The notes below the pieces were generated by a model. The model saw nothing but the letters and a program-made list of their open reading frames with translations, ran no database searches and had not been told where the DNA came from. The position numbers and the translations under genes were made by a program. 64,000 nt of DNA, from contig NZ_AUXY01000051.1 in NCBI RefSeq assembly GCF_001625695.1, positions 62,001 through 126,000 of the forward strand, read 5' to 3'. The DNA is from Pseudoalteromonas luteoviolacea H33-S (GTDB lineage: Bacteria > Pseudomonadota > Gammaproteobacteria > Enterobacterales > Alteromonadaceae). Of the stretch, positions 56,550 through 63,752 are shown piece by piece. Within the stretch, counting starts at the first letter, position 1; every line of letters starts with the position of its first letter.

Positions 56550-57743
56550 ATGTTTTCAGAACTAAAACCATTACCAACAGATCCTATTTTGGGCCTAATG
56601 GCAGCTTATAAGCAAGACGATAACCCTAACAAGATCGATTTAGGTGTTGGTGTATATAAAGATGAGCAGGGTGCTACACCAGTTTTAAAAGCGGTTAAAA
56701 AAGCAGAAGCATTTCGTTTAGAAAACGAAACAACAAAATCGTATATTGGATTAGCAGGTAATTTAGATTTCTGTACAAAAATGGAACAATTGCTGTTAAG
56801 CGATAGCCATACAACATTACTTGCCAATCGCGTTCGTACGGCTCAAACGCCAGGTGGTACAGGTTCATTGCGTGTTGCAGCTGAGTTCATCAAGCGTTGC
56901 AACAAAGATGCGACAGTATGGGTGACTACACCAACATGGGCAAACCACATTAGCTTGTTTGAAGCGGCTGGCTTAACGGTAAAAGAGTATCCGTACTACG
57001 ATTATGAAAACAAAGGCCTGCTTTTTGACGAGATGATTGACACGCTTAAGCAAGTACCAAAAGGTGATGTTGTTTTAGTGCACGCCTGCTGTCATAACCC
57101 AAGTGGTATGGATTTAAATGCAGAGCAATGGCAAATTTTTGCAGATCTTGCTAAAGAAGTAGGCTTCACGCCACTAGTCGATATTGCATATCAGGGCTTC
57201 GGCACTAGCTTAGATGAAGATGCAAACGGTCTTCGTTTATTAGCTCAGACAGTAGAAGAAATGATTATCTGTTCTTCTTGCTCTAAAAACTTTGGCCTGT
57301 ATCGCGAGCGAATTGGTGCATGTTCGATCATTTCAAAAGATGCGGCGAATGCGGATGTTGCAAACTCAGTATTGTTAAGCGTTGTTCGTAGCATTTATTC
57401 AATGCCGCCAGCACACGGTGCTGATATTGTAAATACGATTTTATCGAGCGATGAATTAACACAGCAATGGCATCAAGAGCTGGCTGAAATGCGTGACAGA
57501 ATTAATGGCCTTCGCAGTTTGGTTAAAGACAGCCTTGAGCAAAGAAATACAGGACATGACTTCTCATTCATTGAGCGTCAGCACGGTATGTTCTCTTTCT
57601 TAGGGATTAATAAAGCGCAAATCGATCGTCTTCGTGAAGAGTATTCAATTTACATTGTGGGTTCTAGCCGTGTAAATGTTGCTGGTATTAGCCACAGTAA
57701 TATTGATTACTTTGCAGATGCTGTAGCGTCAGTATTGAAGTAA
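56550..57743 (+). CDS. tyrB: Aspartate/aromatic amino acid aminotransferase
   Basis: 397 residues from the ATG at 56550 (MFSELKPLPTDPILGLMAAYKQD), the usual family start with AATAGGAAT ahead. PLP-binding Lys is in SSCSKNFGLYRERIGA, and substrate-binding Arg in SSRVNVAGIS. HACCHNPSGMD and VDIAYQGFG are class I motifs. TyrB and AspC cannot be told apart here; nearby tyrA/pheA make aromatic use reasonable. An inverted repeat AATTGTGG/CCACAATT (56394-56432) lies upstream. Confidence 0.88.
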   Translation: MFSELKPLPTDPILGLMAAYKQDDNPNKIDLGVGVYKDEQGATPVLKAVKKAEAFRLENETTKSYIGLAGNLDFCTKMEQLLLSDSHTTLLANRVRTAQTPGGTGSLRVAAEFIKRCNKDATVWVTTPTWANHISLFEAAGLTVKEYPYYDYENKGLLFDEMIDTLKQVPKGDVVLVHACCHNPSGMDLNAEQWQIFADLAKEVGFTPLVDIAYQGFGTSLDEDANGLRLLAQTVEEMIICSSCSKNFGLYRERIGACSIISKDAANADVANSVLLSVVRSIYSMPPAHGADIVNTILSSDELTQQWHQELAEMRDRINGLRSLVKDSLEQRNTGHDFSFIERQHGMFSFLGINKAQIDRLREEYSIYIVGSSRVNVAGISHSNIDYFADAVASVLK

Positions 57744-57768
57744 TCTAACAAGATATTTCAAGTATATT

Positions 57769-57806
57769 AAAACGCCGAGCTATATTGATAGGTCGGCGTT
57801 TTTGCG
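57769..57806. terminator. Terminator after the aminotransferase gene
   Basis: AAAACGCCGA and TCGGCGTTTT arms with a 14-base loop, followed by TTGCGTTTT. It lies 26 bases after the stop and before the end of convergent yebG. Confidence 0.75.
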
Positions 57807-57844
57807 TTTTTGGAATGAATAAGCAAGTATAGATAAAGGCAGTA

Positions 57845-58156
57845 TCATGCTTGTTTAATAGCAGTCACCTTATCATCTTCAACGTCGGCTTTTTTGGTCG
57901 TTTTTTTCGGCTCTTTTTCTGCTGTTGGCTTACTGCCTTTTAGTACAGAGATAAAGTCATCTTTGTATTTTGCCATTTCTAGCGCAAGAGACTCTACTTG
58001 CTGCTCGCTCAGTGGCACATCTACCTTATCTAGCATCCCTTCAAGCGCCTCTGCCACATCCAGCATTTTATCGTAGGCATCTGCCTCTTTTTTGCTAGTA
58101 AATGTCATTCGCTCTACTCCATTTCTTTCAACCACATACTTTACTATAACAGCCAT
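57845..58156 (-). CDS. yebG: SOS-induced protein YebG
   Basis: 103 residues from the ATG at 58156, which has GGAGG six bases ahead. MAVIVKYVVERNGVERMTFTSKKEADAYDKMLDVAEAL closely matches E. coli YebG; the C-terminal 30 residues are Lys/Glu rich. YebG is a LexA-controlled protein of unclear function. A canonical LexA box is at 58176-58191, confirming likely SOS control. Confidence 0.92.
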   Translation of the reverse strand: MAVIVKYVVERNGVERMTFTSKKEADAYDKMLDVAEALEGMLDKVDVPLSEQQVESLALEMAKYKDDFISVLKGSKPTAEKEPKKTTKKADVEDDKVTAIKQA

Positions 58157-58175
58157 GATCACCCTCCATAAAACA

Positions 58176-58191
58176 CTGTTTTTTTATACAG
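58176..58191. promoter_or_regulatory. LexA (SOS) box of yebG
   Basis: CTGTTTTTTTATACAG fits CTGT-N8-ACAG exactly, and flanking A/T bases extend it toward the E. coli consensus. It stands 20 bases ahead of the yebG start codon, as expected for a repressor site. Confidence 0.85.
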
Positions 58192-58370
58192 TAAACTGTA
58201 TTTGATTTTTTTGCAACTCAATCGCTGCCAATTAGACGATCCATATGAAAAAAATACAATGAAAATATTCTTAGGTATTTTACAAAAGTCAGTGATAAAT
58301 CCTATGGTTACATTGCTTAATCACTTTTTTAAGCATGGTGAAACTCACAAACAGTTTAAGGAGAAATTAA

Positions 58371-58664
58371 ATGCTCAAGCAAATATGGAATATTGGCTTT
58401 CTAGTGCTTTTGTTAACTTTTAACAATGCTGCTCAGGCACAAGCGGTAAAGAATATAGAAACGTCGACCCTACAGGTCAATGTGAATACAGCAGCAGTTG
58501 ATGAGCTAATGAAATTACCAGGAATAGGCAAATCAAAGGCGCAAGCAATTGTGGACTCAAGGGAGCGAGAAGGATTATTTTTCAATATACAAGAGCTGGC
58601 AAGAGTGAAAGGTATAGGGACAGGGCTAATAGATAAAATAGAAGCCCATGTCGTATTGGAATAA
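58371..58664 (+). CDS. comEA: ComEA-like helix-hairpin-helix DNA-binding protein
   Basis: 97 residues. A signal peptide ends near AQAQA (residue 25). Two helix-hairpin-helix motifs follow: VNVNTAAVDELMKLPGIGKSKAQAIVDSRE and FFNIQELARVKGIGTGLIDKIEAHV. It resembles periplasmic ComEA proteins, which pull DNA inward during natural transformation; together with type IV pili here this could serve DNA uptake. AAGGAGAAAT is the ribosome site. Confidence 0.88.
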   Translation: MLKQIWNIGFLVLLLTFNNAAQAQAVKNIETSTLQVNVNTAAVDELMKLPGIGKSKAQAIVDSREREGLFFNIQELARVKGIGTGLIDKIEAHVVLE

Positions 58665-58673
58665 ATAGAGAAT

Positions 58674-58700
58674 GCAGAGCCTAATTTTGGCTCTGCTTAA
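58674..58700. terminator. Hairpin terminator between comEA and the dsbB-linked gene
   Basis: GCAGAGCC-TAATTTT-GGCTCTGC, an eight-base stem. It starts nine bases after the comEA stop and covers the last codons of the convergent gene. The T-run is weak (TTAAATT). Confidence 0.55.
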
Positions 58701-58983
58701 ATTCAGACAAAGCTTTATCTAAGTTTTTTAAAGCAAACTGTACTTCAATAGGGGCTGTTAAGAGCGGGTATGCAATACCAGTGATAAGCAACACAGGTAA
58801 AAGTGACCAGCCTTCAAAGTAGGCAAGTGCCATAAATAAGGGGGTTAACAGAGCGAGTTTGCATACAGCCAATATGACCTTACTTTTTGCCGATAGCATG
58901 GAAATCGCTATTGCTTTAACTTGCTGCTTTTCACGTAAAGATAGCGACGCAAGTGCAGGAATTTGGCTTAGTCTAAAAATCAT
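58681..58983 (-). CDS. Small membrane protein encoded behind dsbB, unknown
   Basis: 100 residues from the ATG at 58983. The N-terminus (MIFRLSQIPALASLSLREKQQVKAIAI) is amphipathic. Two hydrophobic segments follow (VILAVCKLALLTPLFMALAYF, LLPVLLITGIAYPLLT). It starts 14 bases after dsbB, so it is probably in the same operon. I do not have a confident family name; it recalls small DUF proteins found beside dsbB in Alteromonadales. Confidence 0.7.
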   Translation of the reverse strand: MIFRLSQIPALASLSLREKQQVKAIAISMLSAKSKVILAVCKLALLTPLFMALAYFEGWSLLPVLLITGIAYPLLTAPIEVQFALKNLDKALSEFKQSQN

Positions 58984-58996
58984 ATATTTCTCTAAT

Positions 58997-59503
58997 TTAC
59001 TTCTTAAAAATAACCATAGGCGCAAAAATCAAAAAGCTAATGGCATAAATTGCAAAAATAACTTCCATCCAGCCTGGCATAGATAGTCCTGCAAATGACC
59101 AGTCTATGTTTGAGCAGCTACCTGTTACGGCAAAAAAGGATGGGATCCATTCATGCAAAGGAACAGGGAAGTTAGGTTCAAAAGAACAGGTAAAAGCAAA
59201 AGGATCTGTAGTGGTTTGCATATCAAGGTGCTGACGCGCAAGTAGCCACCCCCATATAGCTGATACACCCCATCCAGCAGTCGCTATTAATCGAACAAGG
59301 TAATTATTCTTACTGCAAAGCCCAAAAAAGGCTGCGATTAAAACCCCTAACATTGCTGTACGTTGATAGATACACATCACACAGGGCTCTAGACCCATGG
59401 CGTACTGAAAGTATAGTGCAACGATTTCGAAAGTAAGCGCACTTAAAAACAATAAGCCCCAAGCTGTGGTGGTACGAGAAAAACTCGCGAGTCTATCAAA
59501 CAT
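58997..59503 (-). CDS. dsbB: Disulfide bond formation protein B
   Basis: 168 residues with four membrane segments. The first redox pair is CVMC (PCVMCIYQR), and the second pair is Cys in FTCSFEPNFPVPLHEWIPSFF and in TGSCSNIDW. Both are as in E. coli DsbB. It re-oxidises DsbA in the periplasm using quinone. It heads a short minus-strand operon and diverges from fadR across a long gap. Confidence 0.95.
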   Translation of the reverse strand: MFDRLASFSRTTTAWGLLFLSALTFEIVALYFQYAMGLEPCVMCIYQRTAMLGVLIAAFFGLCSKNNYLVRLIATAGWGVSAIWGWLLARQHLDMQTTTDPFAFTCSFEPNFPVPLHEWIPSFFAVTGSCSNIDWSFAGLSMPGWMEVIFAIYAISFLIFAPMVIFKK

Positions 59504-59986
59504 GTATGTCTCCTTTTTTGCCCGCTATTATGGCTATCTAGTGTCAATGCATCAAGCTATTTGCACCTTAATGTAGGTCACATTAAAGGGAGTAAATTAC
59601 TTTTATCATGCTTTGTAAGTTATCAATTCGTTTAGTAAACAGATTGTTAGTCTATCCGTTTTTCATTTAGTTCCCACTTTGTACTCTATTGTTCGGTTGT
59701 TGCCACCTGATGGTGACTATTTAAGATTAAGTGAGGCTATCCACAAGATTGTTGGTTTGATGTATGACGCAAATTGCACTCTACTATGAAGGAAACTAAG
59801 CAATTTGTTCCTATATGCTATCTAAACACGAATTACTCTGCCTTCATATCACTGTTGCGCTTGTTACTTTATATCCATCTGGTACAATCAGTAGATTAAC
59901 GAGTTGCAGTATCATGCTGCGCCTGCTACCGAGAGTTGCTTGCGCTGAATGTATCTTGCCTTTGGTTGTAATTTAAGTGGTGCAAA
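59504..59986. other. Long intergenic gap between dsbB and fadR
   Basis: About 480 bases with no acceptable open frame. The only structure I see is an inverted repeat TTAATGT-AGGTC-ACATTAA (59568-59586), about 65 bases ahead of dsbB, which may be an operator. Promoters for dsbB and fadR must be here, but I cannot assign them with confidence. Confidence 0.4.
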
Positions 59987-60700
59987 ATGAGAATTTTTAA
60001 AGCCAAGAGCCCAGCGGGATTTGCTGAGGAATATATAGTAGAATCGATTTGGAATGGAGAGTTTCCGCCGGGGTCGATATTGCCAGCTGAGCGTGAACTG
60101 TCAGAACTTATCGGTGTGACTCGTACAACCTTAAGGGAAGTATTACAGAGATTAGCGCGAGATGGTTGGTTAACTATTCAGCATGGCAAACCGACACGTG
60201 TAAACAATTTCTGGGAAACATCGGGTCTAAATATTTTAGAAGCACTTGCTCGTCTTGATGAAGATAAAGTCCCTGAACTAACAGATCAATTATTGTCTGC
60301 AAGAACAAATATTAGTGCAATTTATACTCGTGCTGCGATTAAGTTAAACGCTGAAAAAGTGATTGAGATTCTGGCGCAATACCAGGAGCTACCTGATACG
60401 GCAGAAGCATTTGCAGATTATGATTATCAAGTACATCATCAGCTTGCCATTGCAGGCGGTAACAAAATTTATGTATTGATTTTAAATGGCTTTAGAGGCC
60501 TTTATTCGAAAATCGGCTGCCATTACTTCTCTGAGCCGAAAATTCGTAAATTGACCAGAGAATTTTATCGAGATTTAACGGCATTGGCTGAACAAGGTGA
60601 CTTCGACAGAGCGATTGCGCTTATCCGTAAATATGGTCATCAGTCAAGTGAGCTATGGCAGGGTATTCGTGCCGACATGCCAAATGACATTATGGATTAA
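59987..60700 (+). CDS. fadR: Fatty acid metabolism regulator FadR
   Basis: 237 residues. The winged-helix GntR domain (1-75: [54 protein letters not shown] in pieces) is followed by an all-helical acyl-CoA binding domain. [21 protein letters not shown] is highly characteristic of FadR. It represses fatty acid breakdown and activates fabA/fabB in response to long-chain acyl-CoA. It lies next to dsbB, as in E. coli where nhaB separates them. Confidence 0.95.
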   Translation: MRIFKAKSPAGFAEEYIVESIWNGEFPPGSILPAERELSELIGVTRTTLREVLQRLARDGWLTIQHGKPTRVNNFWETSGLNILEALARLDEDKVPELTDQLLSARTNISAIYTRAAIKLNAEKVIEILAQYQELPDTAEAFADYDYQVHHQLAIAGGNKIYVLILNGFRGLYSKIGCHYFSEPKIRKLTREFYRDLTALAEQGDFDRAIALIRKYGHQSSELWQGIRADMPNDIMD

Positions 60701-60706
60701 TGATTT

Positions 60707-60733
60707 AAAAGCGCCCCGAAAGGGGCTTTTTTG
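60707..60733 (+). terminator. Terminator after fadR
   Basis: AAAAGC then GCCCC-GAAA-GGGGC then six Ts, within 35 bases of the fadR stop. The loop is a stable GAAA tetraloop. Confidence 0.8.
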
Positions 60734-60760
60734 TGTCTAAATATTGGCCTCATCGAATTT

Positions 60761-60775
60761 TTAGATTGTACCTAT
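60761..60775. promoter_or_regulatory. OxyR-like half-site upstream of the peroxiredoxin gene
   Basis: TTAGATTGTACCTAT agrees with nine of ten fixed bases of the OxyR unit ATAGnTnnnAnCTAT. The second unit, seven bases later, is poor (about five of ten). It is about 155 bases ahead of the peroxiredoxin ATG. Confidence 0.35.
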
Positions 60776-60928
60776 CGGTTAATTCGATTGTTATTTTTCC
60801 TCAGAGCTGAATAAACTTAGGCAAATTTTTTCAAGGGGTTGTTTTTCGTAAACAGCGCCTCAATAATTAGAATCAAATTACAAAACGATTTGTATATTGG
60901 AACTAAACCTAACTATTTGGAGAAAACA

Positions 60929-61534
60929 ATGGGTGTATTAGTTGGCCGTCAGGCTCCTGACTTTACAGCAGCAGCAGTACTAGGTAATGGTGAAATCGTA
61001 GATAGCTATAATCTACATGAGCGTATCAAAGGTAAAAAAGCGGTTGTATTCTTTTACCCACTAGACTTCACTTTTGTTTGTCCTTCAGAGCTTATCGCTT
61101 TTGACAAGCGTTTCGAAGAATTCCAAAAGCGTGGCGTTGAAGTGATCGGTGTTTCTATCGATTCTCAATTCTCACACAATGCATGGCGTAACACGCCAGT
61201 TAACGAAGGCGGTATCGGTCCAGTTAAATATGACCTAGTTGCTGACGTTAAACACGAAATCTGTCAAGCATACGACGTTGAGCACCCAGAAGCTGGCGTT
61301 GCTTTCCGTGGTTCTTTCCTAATCGATTCTGAAGGTAACGTACGCCACCAAGTAGTTAACGATCTACCTCTAGGTCGTAACATCGACGAAATGCTTCGCA
61401 TGGTTGACGCACTAGCGTTCCACGAAGAGCACGGTGAAGTATGTCCAGCAGGTTGGACTGAAGGTAAATCAGGTATGGACGCAAGCCCAGAAGGTGTTGC
61501 TAAGTTCCTATCTGAAAACGAAGGCGAGCTATAA
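60929..61534 (+). CDS. Typical 2-Cys peroxiredoxin (AhpC/Prx1 type)
   Basis: 201 residues from the ATG at 60929, which has TTTGGAGAAAAC ahead; a longer frame starting at 60839 lacks support. The peroxidatic Cys is in FYPLDFTFVCPSELIAF (about residue 50) and the resolving Cys in GEVCPAGWTEGK (about residue 171). It reduces H2O2 and organic peroxides. Codon choice is strongly biased to a few codons, as expected for an abundant protein. AhpF is not next to it, so its reductant is unknown. Confidence 0.93.
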   Translation: MGVLVGRQAPDFTAAAVLGNGEIVDSYNLHERIKGKKAVVFFYPLDFTFVCPSELIAFDKRFEEFQKRGVEVIGVSIDSQFSHNAWRNTPVNEGGIGPVKYDLVADVKHEICQAYDVEHPEAGVAFRGSFLIDSEGNVRHQVVNDLPLGRNIDEMLRMVDALAFHEEHGEVCPAGWTEGKSGMDASPEGVAKFLSENEGEL

Positions 61535-61555
61535 TTAGCAACCTCGTACAGTTTT

Positions 61556-61581
61556 AAAAACCCGCCTTGTGCGGGTTTTTT
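61556..61581. terminator. Bidirectional terminator after the peroxiredoxin gene
   Basis: AAAAACCCGC-CTTGT-GCGGGTTTTT, a ten-base perfect stem with A and T tracts. It ends the peroxiredoxin transcript and the opposing small-protein operon that finishes at 61601. Confidence 0.88.
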
Positions 61582-61600
61582 ATTGTCATAAATCGCCACA

Positions 61601-61726
61601 TCATGAGGTACTCTCTTCAAACCACTTTTGACTGATCATCTTGATGGTTTCTATCGAAAAATATGCCAGCAATAAGCTCACTACTGGCATCGCTAATAAG
61701 CTAATCAATGTTACTTCACTAAACAT
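61601..61726 (-). CDS. 41-residue membrane peptide, unknown
   Basis: A short gene found by reading the minus strand: MFSEVTLISLLAMPVVSLLLAYFSIE, then TIKMISQKWFEESTS. One membrane segment (residues 5-23) is followed by a short charged tail. AAGGATAAC is eight bases ahead of the ATG. The start is one base after the stop of the preceding small gene (TAATATG), so the two should be translated together. No family recognised. Confidence 0.65.
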   Translation of the reverse strand: MFSEVTLISLLAMPVVSLLLAYFSIETIKMISQKWFEESTS

Positions 61727-61727
61727 A

Positions 61728-61973
61728 TTAGTTATCCTTTTTAGCCTGTGTTGTTTCAGGCTGGTCGATTTCGATGTCCTTATTGGTACGGATCAAACTA
61801 TCTACTAGTGCCTTTTTAGTGTTTATTTTTAACTCCACTAAACTCGACTGAATGTTTTCACTCACTCTACTTTGCACATCACTTAACAAATCACTGCTAA
61901 TCGAACTCGCGTTAGCTGAAGCTGATAGACCAATAAAAAGGCTAGTTGTAAGTACTTTAGTAAATAAGTTCAT
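61728..61973 (-). CDS. Small secreted protein, 81 residues, unknown
   Basis: 81 residues. A clear signal peptide (MNLFTKVLTTSLFIGLSASANA, cut near residue 22) leaves about 59 residues that look helical and charged (SSDLLSDVQSRVSENIQSSLVELKINTKKALVDSLI in pieces), ending TTQAKKDN. No cysteine. AAAGGGAAC is the ribosome site. It is the first gene of a two-gene unit with the 41-residue membrane peptide. A sigma-54-like promoter is predicted 39 bases upstream. Confidence 0.72.
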   Translation of the reverse strand: MNLFTKVLTTSLFIGLSASANASSISSDLLSDVQSRVSENIQSSLVELKINTKKALVDSLIRTNKDIEIDQPETTQAKKDN

Positions 61974-62011
61974 GCTGTTGTTCCCTTTGTATGTTTAGAC
62001 GTAATAACTAT

Positions 62012-62027
62012 TACAAAGGTTGTGCCA
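62012..62027 (-). promoter_or_regulatory. Sigma-54-like promoter of the small-protein operon
   Basis: Minus strand TGGCACAACCTTTGTA compares with the -24/-12 consensus TGGCACG-N4-TTGCA: the GG and the TTG are correctly spaced, with T for the last C. The predicted start of transcription is about 30 bases ahead of the ATG at 61973. Confidence 0.55.
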
Positions 62028-62081
62028 GCTTAGATTTTATTTTTAAGTTGTTGATAATTATGGGGTTTTAATTTTTCTAGA

Positions 62082-62117
62082 TTTTGGCCAAAACTGAGGT
62101 GTGGTCGATTTGGCCAA
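62082..62117. promoter_or_regulatory. Paired TTGGCCAA palindromes, probable enhancer sites
   Basis: TTTTGGCCAAAA (62082-62093) is a perfect 12-base palindrome, and TTGGCCAA (62110-62117) is an eight-base copy. Their centres are 26 bases apart, at about -86 and -112 from the predicted sigma-54 start. This is the usual place for activator binding. Confidence 0.45.
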
Positions 62118-62146
62118 GATGAGTCGTTTAATTAACTAATTTTTGG

Positions 62147-62947
62147 TTAATTTTGCTCTAACATTTGATAGATGAGCTGTTTTACGATATTGGGTTCAAA
62201 CGGTTTATCACACATTGCATTGACACCTGATTGCGCAACATTTGCTAAATGTGTTTCATTGGCCTCAGACGTTACCATTAATACTGGCACATGGGCATGT
62301 TCATCTGAGCGACGAATTGCCTCTGTTAGCTCTTGTCCGTTGACTTCTGGCATGTTGAAATCGGTGACGATTAAATCGAACATGCTCTCATTTAATATGC
62401 TTAAAGCTTGAGCACCATTTTCAGCTTCACTGATACGTGTTGCGCCAAGATTTTGCAGAACACGTTGAATGTGGTTACGGGCTAGCATGGAATCGTCAAC
62501 GACCAAAATTCGCAAGTCTTGAATGTCGTATAAATCTAGCTCAAGCTCTTGTGGCGAGAGTAAATCCAAGGTGGCGTTAATGGCTTTGCCTAAGTGCTCT
62601 TTGGTAAATGGCTTTGGCAAAATCGCAACGACCCCTGATTGCTTATAAGCTTCAAGCTGTTGCCGGCGAGTTTCACTGGAGACCAGCATAAAGGGCAATT
62701 GATGTTCACTGAAGTGCTCGTGAACATGATCCAATAGAGCAAGTGCGTCTCCATCTGCCAAGTAAAGTGTACAGATTATGAGATCCGGCAAATTCTGATT
62801 GAGTGCATCTATGGCGCTGCTGACTGAATCGGCAAAGTCAATATTTTGCACGCCTTCATCTTTGAGCTCTTTGGCGATAATCTTTCGTTGGGTCACTGAG
62901 GGTTCGACGAGTAAAATCGTCAGATCTGTACTGAGTAAATCGTTCAT
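62147..62947 (-). CDS. Double-receiver (REC-REC) response regulator with degenerate first receiver
   Basis: 266 residues. REC1 (8-130) has LVEPSVTQR instead of an acidic pair, and DLIICTLYLADGDA where the phospho-Asp position is Thr60, so it should not be phosphorylated; Lys in LPKPF remains. REC2 (144-262) is intact: LVVDDSMLARN, DLIVTDFNMPEVNG with Asp196, and CDKPFEP. There is no output domain. Such proteins usually act as adaptors or phosphate sinks. It is upstream of, and on the same strand as, the sigma-54-type operon. Confidence 0.85.
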   Translation of the reverse strand: MNDLLSTDLTILLVEPSVTQRKIIAKELKDEGVQNIDFADSVSSAIDALNQNLPDLIICTLYLADGDALALLDHVHEHFSEHQLPFMLVSSETRRQQLEAYKQSGVVAILPKPFTKEHLGKAINATLDLLSPQELELDLYDIQDLRILVVDDSMLARNHIQRVLQNLGATRISEAENGAQALSILNESMFDLIVTDFNMPEVNGQELTEAIRRSDEHAHVPVLMVTSEANETHLANVAQSGVNAMCDKPFEPNIVKQLIYQMLEQN

Positions 62948-63114
62948 TTTAAACCTGAGGATAGAAACAGAAGCTAAATGTCTTCAGCCAGTACAATTTA
63001 TTTACCTAACGTAGGTTTTTTTCATCAACTGGCTGCACATGATTCAGGCTAATATAGCGTATTTGTAAACGACAGGCTAGTTTGGATAATGGTTGCGTTA
63101 ATGCTTGTTAACTT

Positions 63115-63669
63115 TTATCTGCGAAATTCAGGGTTTTGTGGTAAATCAACCAATATCAAAATGGCGCCTTTACCACCATACTCAAGAGGTGCTTGGTGCA
63201 TAGCAAGAATATCAGGGTGTTGTACCAAATAATGGGGCACCTTATGCTTCAAAATACGTTCACCAATACCATGTACGATGCATGCACAACTGATATGCTG
63301 TTTTTTACAGGCATGAATAAGCGCAGCAAGCTCATCTTTGGCCGTTTCTTTATTCATACCATGCATATCTAAAATCAGCTCTGGCGCATAGTCACCGCGT
63401 CTTAACTGCTTTGCAAGGTACTTATCGGCCCCCGGTCTGACAAAGTTGATGGTGCCATGAGTATCAATATCTGGTACATACTCATCTGAAAAATAAAACT
63501 CAGCTTGATGTTGTTTCTTTTGCTCAGCAATCACTTCGCCTTTGAAGCGGGTGGCTTTACGTTCGTGCACCACAGTGTCTTGCTTAAGGGGTTGTGTTCC
63601 GGAAATTGCATCACGGAATAAATCAAAGTCATCAGAGGCCATAGCTACTTCAGGGTATTCTCTATTCAT
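63115..63669 (-). CDS. smrB: Smr-domain ribosome-rescue endonuclease SmrB
   Basis: 184 residues, close to the 183 of E. coli SmrB (YfcN). FYFSDEYVPDIDTHGTINFVRPGADKYLAKQLRRGDYAPELILDMHGMNKETAKDEL contains the conserved linker and DMHG catalytic-site region in pieces; IVHGIGERILKHKVPHYL and GGKGAILILVDL follow. In E. coli SmrB cuts mRNA at collided ribosomes. It diverges from prmB, as in E. coli. Confidence 0.93.
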   Translation of the reverse strand: MNREYPEVAMASDDFDLFRDAISGTQPLKQDTVVHERKATRFKGEVIAEQKKQHQAEFYFSDEYVPDIDTHGTINFVRPGADKYLAKQLRRGDYAPELILDMHGMNKETAKDELAALIHACKKQHISCACIVHGIGERILKHKVPHYLVQHPDILAMHQAPLEYGGKGAILILVDLPQNPEFRR

Positions 63670-63752
63670 TCGCGCATTTTAAATAAAAAAAGCATAAAAA
63701 CCTAGTCTAAAAACCGCTACAATGCGGCTATCTACAAAGTGTGAGAATAATC

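Noticed and set aside
58202..58423. 73-codon plus-strand frame before comEA
   Set aside because: It overlaps the comEA start in another frame, has no ribosome site and reads as random sequence.
60839..60928. Longer start for the peroxiredoxin
   Set aside because: The extra 30 residues are not family-like, and GGAG stands just ahead of the ATG at 60929.
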